Source: a virus. Taken from it: a stretch of 27,337 bases of DNA. How positions within the stretch are numbered: the stretch's first letter is position 1; each line of letters begins with the position of its first letter. Made by a program: the position numbers and the translations under genes. Location: IMG/VR virus record IMGVR_UViG_3300025684_000056, positions 1-27,337 of that record; one strand, given 5' to 3'. Shown in pieces: positions 21,760 through 27,337 of the stretch. The notes under the pieces are model-generated. The model did not search any database and was not told the origin of the DNA. It saw only the letters and a program-made list of their open reading frames with translations.

Positions 21760-21803
21760 TGCGAAGTAAAAACAACGGGGGTGCAAGTCCCCCAACATCG
21801 CAT
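21759..21803 (+). other. RNA element with T-arm-like hairpin
   Basis: A 6-bp stem ATGCGA / TCGCAT (21759-21764 with 21798-21803) encloses a second hairpin GGGGG-TGCAAGT-CCCCC (21777-21793). Its 5-bp stem and 7-base loop equal tRNA T-arm geometry, and the loop TGCAAGT differs from the T-loop consensus TTCRANT at one base. It lies 17 bases before the next ATG, in the leader. It overlaps the preceding stop by one base. Function unknown. Confidence 0.5.
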
Positions 21804-21820
21804 CAAACAAGGAGAACCAC

Positions 21821-22801
21821 ATGGTAACGATAGTAACAAGAGCATCAAATGGGGCAGCACTCAGCACTGCTCAAATGGACCAAAACCTAACAAATCTCAA
21901 CACCAAGGTTGAACTTGATGACATCAGTGTAACAACTGGTGCAGGTGCAGAAACTGCCGCATTGAGTTACAACAACAGCACAGGTGTTTTTACTTTTACA
22001 CCAGTATATACAGGTGATTTAACAGCACTAGATGACTTTAGTGTAACAACAGCAAGTGCAAGTGGAGCAGGAAGTTTAAGCTACAACAACACCACAGGCG
22101 TGTTTACATTTGCACCAGCAGACACAAGTTTACTGCCTTTCATTGAAACCATAGACGAAGACACAACTCCACAACTGGGCGGCAACTTGGATGTGCTCAC
22201 AAATGAAATCACAACCAGCACCACCAATGGGCATATTGTTATTAGACCTATTGGCAGTGGCACAGTAAAAGCATTTGGTGCATTGGACACAATAAGTGGC
22301 ACACTAACCACAAGCACAACAAATGGCAATCTCAATATCAGTGCAAACGGCACAGGAAAGATTAGATTTGGTCAGAGCATCACGCATATAAACACAGATG
22401 CTGATTTAGATATTGATGCCAACGGCGATGGAATGATCAAGCTAAATGGCCCAGTTCATATAGATGACCTGACTTCGTTTGCAGAAACCATAGACACACT
22501 AGCAGGCGTTAGTGGAACACTCAGCATCAACGCCGCAAACGGACCAATCAAATATGTGGTTCCAAGTGGTGCAATGACCATCAACGGATTTGCATCACCT
22601 GTAGATGGACAAACTGTAACAATGTTGGTAGACAACGCAACAAACAGCAGCAACTACGGCATCACACTTGGATCAGGATTGCTAACACCCGCAGGTAATG
22701 GCGTAACTGTCACAGACAGTGGATACGATGTTGTAACAATAACTTGTATTGATTCAACCAACGGTGTTTATGTTGTAACTGCAATCAACGACTTCCAGTA
22801 A
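21821..22801 (+). CDS. Tail fibre protein, repeat-rich
   Basis: 326 residues with AAGGAGA upstream. The N-terminus (MVTIVTRASNGAALSTAQMDQNLTNLN) is the short start typical of phage fibres and collar-type proteins. The body has repeats such as ALSYNNSTGVFTFTP and SLSYNNTTGVFTFAP, then long runs of short beta-strand repeats (STTNGHIVIRP, STTNGNLNISANGTG, DLDIDANGDG), as in trimeric beta-helical fibres. The last 80 residues (TLSINAANGPIKYVVPSGAMTING...) resemble a fibre end domain. No catalytic motif was seen. Confidence 0.75.
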   Translation: MVTIVTRASNGAALSTAQMDQNLTNLNTKVELDDISVTTGAGAETAALSYNNSTGVFTFTPVYTGDLTALDDFSVTTASASGAGSLSYNNTTGVFTFAPADTSLLPFIETIDEDTTPQLGGNLDVLTNEITTSTTNGHIVIRPIGSGTVKAFGALDTISGTLTTSTTNGNLNISANGTGKIRFGQSITHINTDADLDIDANGDGMIKLNGPVHIDDLTSFAETIDTLAGVSGTLSINAANGPIKYVVPSGAMTINGFASPVDGQTVTMLVDNATNSSNYGITLGSGLLTPAGNGVTVTDSGYDVVTITCIDSTNGVYVVTAINDFQ

Positions 22802-22810
22802 GGGGATACT

Positions 22811-23701
22811 ATGCCATTTGGATCAATGAGACACGGATACACATTTCAAGCAGGTGGTGGTGCATTCACAGGCATGACTGCCACAGGTGGAACCACTGAA
22901 GACATCACTTACGACAGTGTAGATTATAGAATACACAAGTTTACCAGTAGTGGCACATTTACCATTTCAGACCTTGGCGATGCTACAACACTTGATGTGT
23001 TGATAGTAGGTGGTGGAGCAGGTGGTGGCGGCAATGGTGGCTACGGTGATTATGGTGGTGGTGGTGGTGGCGCAGGCCGTGTTTACACTGCCACAGGAAT
23101 CAGTGTTAGCAACACAAGTTATACAATAACTATAGGCGCTGGCGGAGCAGGTGCAAGAGCCAGTGGCGCAAATGGTGGCAATAGTAGTGCATTCAGTCTA
23201 ACTGCTGGTGGTGGTGGCTATGGCTCATACCATAACTCCAGCGGCGGTGGCGCTCCAAGCACAACATACAATGGCTCAGGTGGTGGTAGTGGAAGCACCG
23301 CCAGCAGCACTAGAAGCGGTGGTTCAGGTTATAAAAACGGCGGTGGCGCATCAACCACTTACGATGGAGCAGGTGGCGGTGGCGGTAATAGTGCTGCGGG
23401 TGCCAATGCTAGTGGAGCCAGCGGTGGTGCTGGCGGAGCAGGTGTAACTGTAAATGGATTTGCGTCAAGTGCTATCACATTAGGTGGTGGCGGTGGCGGC
23501 GCTCCGTTTCAATCAAATAGTGGCAATGTAGGTGCTGGCGGATCTGGCGGTGGTGGCGCAGGCGGCAAGGATCAAAGAGGCACTGAAGGCACTGCCAATA
23601 CTGGTGGTGGTGGCGGCGGAACTGCCAAAGTTGGTTATATTACAGATGCTTGGGGTGCTAATGGCGGATCAGGCTATGTGGTAGTGAGGTATGCAATATG
23701 A
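22811..23701 (+). CDS. Polyglycine-rich tail adhesin
   Basis: 296 residues with AGGGG upstream. Residues about 35-70 (DYRIHKFTSSGTFTISDLG...LDVLIVGGGAGGGG) start a very Gly-rich body of many G(n) blocks separated by short Ser/Thr/Ala or aromatic segments, ending GGSGYVVVRYAI. Regular Gly runs like these form polyglycine type II helix sandwiches, as in gp38 adhesins of S16-type phages. The segments between runs would be the receptor-facing loops and are usually the variable part. Likely the host-recognition tip of a fibre. The stop overlaps the next ATG. Confidence 0.75.
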   Translation: MPFGSMRHGYTFQAGGGAFTGMTATGGTTEDITYDSVDYRIHKFTSSGTFTISDLGDATTLDVLIVGGGAGGGGNGGYGDYGGGGGGAGRVYTATGISVSNTSYTITIGAGGAGARASGANGGNSSAFSLTAGGGGYGSYHNSSGGGAPSTTYNGSGGGSGSTASSTRSGGSGYKNGGGASTTYDGAGGGGGNSAAGANASGASGGAGGAGVTVNGFASSAITLGGGGGGAPFQSNSGNVGAGGSGGGGAGGKDQRGTEGTANTGGGGGGTAKVGYITDAWGANGGSGYVVVRYAI

Positions 23702-23904
23702 GTCATTTTGCAAGAATAGAAAACAACACAGTTGTAGAAGTAATAGTTGCAGAACAGGATTTCATTGATAGTGGTGCAGTTGGTGATCCCACACAATGGA
23801 TTCAAACCAGTTACACAAACAGCATCAGAGGTTGTTTTGCAGGCGTAGGTTATACCTATGATCCAGTTGCAGACCAGTTTGTTGCACCAGTTGAGGAAGA
23901 ATAA
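23698..23904 (+). CDS. Small tail-fibre-linked protein
   Basis: 68 residues, overlapping the adhesin stop by four bases (ATGA). The sequence (MSHFARIENNTVVEVIVAEQDFIDSG, GDPTQWIQTSYTN, GVGYTYDPVADQFVAP) matches a small family I associate with marine cyanophages and pelagiphages near fibre genes. Function is unknown; its location suggests a fibre assembly factor or a short structural part. The final GAGGAAG codes for EEE and doubles as the next gene's binding site. Confidence 0.7.
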   Translation: MSHFARIENNTVVEVIVAEQDFIDSGAVGDPTQWIQTSYTNSIRGCFAGVGYTYDPVADQFVAPVEEE

Positions 23905-26265
23905 ATGAGTCTAACACCACAGGAAGAATATGTAGAAGCAGGCTACTTTGCAGATGCAGACTATGTTGGCGGCATTGCAGATGTGGTTGTGGGCATTTCA
24001 CCCTATGTGGTAGAAGACTATATTGAAGCAGGTTATTTTATACCAGGCGGAAGTTTTGCAAGTTTAACTGCAACACTAGAACTTGCAATACAGTTTGGTG
24101 AAGCAACCATAAACAGCACCACTGGTATGAACATTGATGTTGTGAGAATCAAACAGTTCGTCTGCACTATGAACAGTGAGTTTGGATTTGAACATCCAGA
24201 CAACGGTGGCAGTTCACCAGGTGTAAATGTAGAGGTGGGATTTGTCTCATCAGCAACATTTACAGTTGAATCAACTATGAGTGTGACACCCAGCAAAATA
24301 CTTTCAGCCAATGCAAACATCTCAGGTGCATTTGCTGCAACAATGAACGTGATTGCAACAATGACAGGCGAAACATTGATGCAGAGCGCAACTTCAATGA
24401 GCACCAGTGCAGAACTGATTGTGGACAGCAGTGGATTGTTGGAATACTTTGCAAACTTGAATGCTCAAGCTGATGCAACAAGAACTGTGGCAGCAACTGT
24501 CAACAGTGATTTCAGTGTAACCAGTCAACCAGGCGTTTCCTATCAAGGTGCGTCTGAAATAGTTTCTACCACATTGTTGCAGGTGTTTGAGCCAGGTGTT
24601 AGACCACTAATACCTATAGACTCTAACCTGTCAGGTGCCTTTCCAACAATACAAGCAGCGTTTGGAAACAACAGCAGCCAAACATTAGACAACAATCTTT
24701 ACTATATTGAATATCAAGAAACTTCACTGGTGCCCAACAACACTGATGAATGGGTGTTTGAAAGTTTTGTGTATTTTGGCAGTTTTGGCAACAGCGCAGA
24801 CAACTGCGAAATCATTACTATAGCACCAACCAACTATAGTAATCTCAATGACCCTACATTACGAGTAAACACTGATCGTCATCAGGCCAAAAATGTGTTG
24901 CGACTAACAGTCTACGATGACAATGATGTTATTGGCGGCGGGTTGGGCACCACAGATCTAAGTTTGGGAAGCAATCACATCAGTGTGGCATACAAACCTG
25001 GAACTGGCATAAAACTATGGCTAAATGGTAGTTTAGAAATAACACACAGTTTCACTGGAGATTTGCGACCAATCACAGATCCAAGTGTATGGTTTGGCTG
25101 GGCTGAACTTGACACAGGATCAATAAGTCATTATTTTTATTTAGATGAAACTAGAATACTGCAAAGTTCAACTGCCATAACTGATGCAGGTTTAACTTTC
25201 GCCAATAGTTCACAAACTGTCCCAACTAGTGCATACGTGAACAACACCAGCACACAACTATTGTTGCACTACGAAGGCAACTACATAGATGATGACAGTG
25301 GTGTAAAACTATATGACGCAACCATCAACAGTGTGAGCAGTGTCAATGCTGATGGCACAAAGGTTGTTGAAGCGAACAGCAACATCAACAGCACAGTTGG
25401 GTTGAGCAGTGCAGTTGGACGCATTAGAAGCGACAGTGCAAACTTGTCAAGTGCATTTGGTTCAACTGCAACTGGATTTAGAATCAAAACCACTGATGCA
25501 AGCCTTGCTAGTGCATTTGGCAGCAACATCACTGAAAACTACATACGTGGAGCCACTGCAACCGCAGGTGTGATTGCTGCAATGTCCTGCAGTGTTGGTG
25601 TAATAAAACAGGCTGCAATGATTGCAGACAGCATTGCCAGCAGTTTAACTGCCGCAGGTAGAGTGGGTGATTACTTTGCAAACGCAGACATCAACAGCAC
25701 ACTAACCAGTGAAGTTGTTGTGACAAGAGGTGCAAACAGCACCCTCAACGTCAGCACCACAACCAGTGCCACTCCAAACTACACTCGTGGTGCTACCAGC
25801 ACTGTAGCGGCGGTTATATCGCTGGACAGCAGCCTTGTAACCATTAAGGATCACAACATAGTTGCAAACGCATCAAGTGGTTTAACTGCAACTGTAGGTG
25901 AAATAACACAGGGTGAAGTCAACGTCAACAGTGTTGCAGGTTTGAGTTGTAGCGGCAATAGATTAACTGTAGAAGTTGCAAACTTTGGGGCAACCTTTGG
26001 TATTGATGTTGTGCCTAATAGTATTGCAAGTGGTGGCAGTGAGTTAAACGTCAACAGTGGTGCAACTGTTCTTGCAGGAGTAAACTATGAAGCCAGTGCA
26101 ACCATGCAGGGCTTTACAGCAATCATCAGCATCAACAAAATCCTACACGTTGATCAATACATCTACATCGTGCCCAAAGAAACAAGAAGTTGGAGCATAC
26201 CCAAAGAAACAAGAAGTCACGTGATTGACCGTGAACTTAGAAGTTATAGTATAAAAGGAACATAA
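23905..26265 (+). CDS. Large repeat structural protein with LamG-like domain
   Basis: 786 residues. The N-terminus repeats YVEAGYF / YIEAGYF. Residues about 265-420 (NNLYYIEYQETSLVPNNTDEWVFESFVYFGS, GIKLWLNGSLEITHSFTGD, YFYLDETRIL) resemble a LamG/concanavalin-type lectin fold, a common sugar-binding module in phage tails. Residues about 60-220 and 488-725 are short repeats of roughly 20-30 residues with Ala/Ser/Asn and a terminal hydrophobic-Arg. The C-terminus has three ETRS/ELRS units (PKETRSWSIPKETRSHVIDRELRS), seen at the end of marine phage virion proteins. Likely a long side fibre or adhesin. No enzyme motif was seen. Confidence 0.7.
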   Translation: MSLTPQEEYVEAGYFADADYVGGIADVVVGISPYVVEDYIEAGYFIPGGSFASLTATLELAIQFGEATINSTTGMNIDVVRIKQFVCTMNSEFGFEHPDNGGSSPGVNVEVGFVSSATFTVESTMSVTPSKILSANANISGAFAATMNVIATMTGETLMQSATSMSTSAELIVDSSGLLEYFANLNAQADATRTVAATVNSDFSVTSQPGVSYQGASEIVSTTLLQVFEPGVRPLIPIDSNLSGAFPTIQAAFGNNSSQTLDNNLYYIEYQETSLVPNNTDEWVFESFVYFGSFGNSADNCEIITIAPTNYSNLNDPTLRVNTDRHQAKNVLRLTVYDDNDVIGGGLGTTDLSLGSNHISVAYKPGTGIKLWLNGSLEITHSFTGDLRPITDPSVWFGWAELDTGSISHYFYLDETRILQSSTAITDAGLTFANSSQTVPTSAYVNNTSTQLLLHYEGNYIDDDSGVKLYDATINSVSSVNADGTKVVEANSNINSTVGLSSAVGRIRSDSANLSSAFGSTATGFRIKTTDASLASAFGSNITENYIRGATATAGVIAAMSCSVGVIKQAAMIADSIASSLTAAGRVGDYFANADINSTLTSEVVVTRGANSTLNVSTTTSATPNYTRGATSTVAAVISLDSSLVTIKDHNIVANASSGLTATVGEITQGEVNVNSVAGLSCSGNRLTVEVANFGATFGIDVVPNSIASGGSELNVNSGATVLAGVNYEASATMQGFTAIISINKILHVDQYIYIVPKETRSWSIPKETRSHVIDRELRSYSIKGT

Positions 26266-26267
26266 AC

Positions 26268-26603
26268 ATGGCTATTAACAGAACAGGTTTCCTGTCAACA
26301 AACACAGGACTAACCATAGACAAAGACCCAGAGGCAACTCTAACATACACACTGGATTGGGGCACTTGGCTTGAAACCAATGACACCATTGCAACTGGCA
26401 CTTGGACGGCAGCTGCAAGACGCAATGATCCAACACCACTCACCATAGTAAGTTCAGGCATTGCAGACAACACAAAAACCTATGTGGAGCTCAGTGGCGG
26501 ACAAAGCGACAAAACTTATGTGGTTACAGTAGAAGTTACCACCAGCGATGGATTGGTTGACAGAAGAAACTTCAGAGTAAACTGCGTGAACAGAAGTGCA
26601 TGA
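26268..26603 (+). CDS. Fibre-tail adaptor-like protein
   Basis: 111 residues with AAAAGGA upstream. The pattern TIDKDPEATLTYTLDWGTWLETNDTIATGTW, VELSGGQSDKTYVVTVEVTTSDGLVDRRNFRV matches a small Ig-like phage family thought to link fibres to the tail or decorate the virion. It lies after the large adhesin, so an adaptor role is plausible. It has no signal peptide or membrane segment. Confidence 0.65.
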   Translation: MAINRTGFLSTNTGLTIDKDPEATLTYTLDWGTWLETNDTIATGTWTAAARRNDPTPLTIVSSGIADNTKTYVELSGGQSDKTYVVTVEVTTSDGLVDRRNFRVNCVNRSA

Positions 26604-26604
26604 T

Positions 26605-26817
26605 ATGACAGATATGGATGTGAGGATAAGTTTGGTGGAACAGAACTATCAAAACCTAGAAAAACGACTGGACAAGGTTGAGAACAAACTTGATGGCATC
26701 AAAGAACAGATGGCAAGTAGTCAAACCAGTCTTACAAAAGTAATCATAGGTGCAACCAGCAGTATTCTTGTTGCACTAATATCCACGATTGGAATAATGC
26801 TCACGCAAATGCCTTAA
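26605..26817 (+). CDS. Holin-like coiled-coil membrane protein (XhlA type)
   Basis: 70 residues from ATG 26605; a GTG at 26596 would overlap the previous gene. Residues 5-45 form a heptad-rich coiled coil (VRISLVEQNYQNLEKRLDKVENKLDGIKEQM), and residues 46-66 (VIIGATSSILVALISTIGIML) one membrane span near the C-terminus. This layout is that of XhlA/haemolysin-type phage proteins that act with holins in lysis. No endolysin was recognised in the window, so the lysis partner must lie elsewhere or be novel. Confidence 0.65.
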   Translation: MTDMDVRISLVEQNYQNLEKRLDKVENKLDGIKEQMASSQTSLTKVIIGATSSILVALISTIGIMLTQMP

Positions 26818-26825
26818 GTATTTGT

Positions 26826-27116
26826 ATGAGGGACCGCATACCAAAAGAAATATTAGATCGCTGTGAGTTTCGCAGCACTGCACAGGACAGCACTGAATAC
26901 CTAGTTCGCATAAAGCCCATTGACCCCTGTCCTTGTGGCAAAGAACTAGATGATATAAGACGGGTAAGACTTGCACAAACAAAAGAACCACAACCACATT
27001 GGCGTGAGTATTGCACCACTTGTAGACTGGTTAGCATTGCTGGTGCTAACGATTGGATGTTGGCAAAAGAGCTAAACGCACAAATGAGGCAAATAAAAAT
27101 CACAGAAGATAAATAA
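26826..27116 (+). CDS. Small zinc-ribbon protein
   Basis: 96 residues. Paired cysteines C35-P-C37 and C63-T-T-C66 would bind one zinc ion in a ribbon fold, with the segment between them rich in Arg and Asp. The C-terminus is helical (ANDWMLAKELNAQMRQIKI). No binding site of note precedes the ATG. Possible roles include nucleic-acid binding or transcription control; family not recognised. It is the last protein gene before the structured RNA. Confidence 0.65.
   Translation: MRDRIPKEILDRCEFRSTAQDSTEYLVRIKPIDPCPCGKELDDIRRVRLAQTKEPQPHWREYCTTCRLVSIAGANDWMLAKELNAQMRQIKITEDK
27108..27115 (+). promoter_or_regulatory. T4-late-like octamer before terminal RNA
   Basis: GATAAATA overlapping the end of the zinc-ribbon gene. 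By T4 geometry transcription would start at about 27121, within one base of the closing stem of the RNA element at 27120-27205. Confidence 0.45.
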
Positions 27117-27119
27117 AAC

Positions 27120-27205
27120 GTAAGACAACAGTTAGGGCTGTCACCCAAGTGTTTCCAAACAAAACAAAACATAGCCATATGTTTCTCCGTTGGAAGTTGT
27201 CTTAC
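27120..27205 (+). ncRNA. Structured RNA with 10-bp closing stem
   Basis: GTAAGACAAC (27120-27129) pairs perfectly with GTTGTCTTAC (27196-27205). Inside, TTCCAA (27153-27158) pairs with TTGGAA (27190-27195) directly next to the closing stem, and encloses AAACATA-GCCA-TATGTTT (27167-27184), a 7-bp hairpin with a tetraloop. A short ACAG/CTGT hairpin can form near the 5' side. No tRNA pattern fits. A late-like octamer lies just upstream and a terminator follows, so a free transcript of about 140 bases is plausible. No protein frame covers it. Family unknown. Confidence 0.5.
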
Positions 27206-27218
27206 ATCCTACTGTATT

Positions 27219-27258
27219 AGCCCTTGTGTGTTCCTAGTAGTTCTGCACAAGGGCTTTT
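27219..27258 (+). terminator. Rho-independent terminator
   Basis: AGCCCTTGTG (27219-27228) and CACAAGGGCT (27246-27255) form a perfect 10-bp stem, ending in TTTT. It ends the structured RNA and perhaps the fibre/lysis transcript. The remaining 79 bases hold no gene I can support; TTGACA at 27292 has no good -10 partner, and a possible start at ATG 27316 is cut by the edge. Confidence 0.8.
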
Positions 27259-27337
27259 CATTAAAATGGCGTCAAATCATCAACAGAGTTTTTGACACAA
27301 CATAGTGTATACGAGATGGTGAAAAATCTACGAAATC

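Noticed and set aside
23208-23447. 79-residue frame inside the Gly-rich gene
   Set aside because: Shadow frame produced by GGT/GGC repeats; no start signal.
27292-27337. Promoter and gene start at the right edge
   Set aside because: TTGACA has no -10 hexamer at proper distance, and the frame from ATG 27316 is too short to judge.

Overview
This window is a stretch of double-stranded DNA phage genome encoding a virion with a long, flexible, lambda-like tail (siphovirus type). No host gene, integrase, insertion sequence, tRNA or CRISPR array was recognised. The base composition looks AT-leaning by eye. Several proteins recall families I associate with marine phages: a SegE-like GIY-YIG protein, a 68-residue tail-fibre-linked protein, and a structural protein ending in repeated ETRS motifs. 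I therefore infer an uncultured marine phage, but the sequence alone does not fix the host.

Layout. Positions 1-1212 face left. They hold a partial SegE-like GIY-YIG gene, a hairpin-rich gap, a 67-residue basic protein, and a compact structured RNA with its own sigma70-type promoter. A divergent control region (about 1184-1351) carries back-to-back promoters around a perfect 8+8 palindrome. Positions 1386-3940 hold an early-looking rightward set: an AAA+ ATPase, two related DNA-binding-like proteins each followed by a repeated promoter, and three small coupled genes. A terminator-like hairpin at 3959-3996 closes this set.

From 4018 the packaging and morphogenesis genes run in tight, often overlapping order. 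First come the small terminase, six small genes and the large terminase. Then come portal, minor head protein, scaffold, major capsid, connector, tail completion and tail tube. These are followed by a tail assembly chaperone pair with a GGGAAAC -1 frameshift site, a gp10-like protein, the tape measure (about 584 residues) and two tail-tip proteins. A gpJ-like hub follows, split over three reading frames, with a BspA-type leucine-rich repeat protein in the middle. The right end holds fibres and adhesins (including a polyglycine-rich protein and a large repeat/LamG-like protein), a fibre adaptor, a holin-like coiled-coil/membrane protein, a zinc-ribbon protein, and a structured RNA ending in a terminator.

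Regulation. Three TTGACN-17-TATAAN promoters serve the early set. A TATAAATA-like octamer recurs in the few intergenic gaps of the late region (before terS, portal, scaffold, fibres and the final RNA) and resembles the T4 late promoter. The most interesting points are the split hub with its BspA insertion, the two compact RNAs whose 5' ends coincide with predicted transcription starts, the duplicated gene-plus-promoter cassettes, and a tiny membrane ORF with a possible UGA read-through tail. Family names come from motif reading without database searches.
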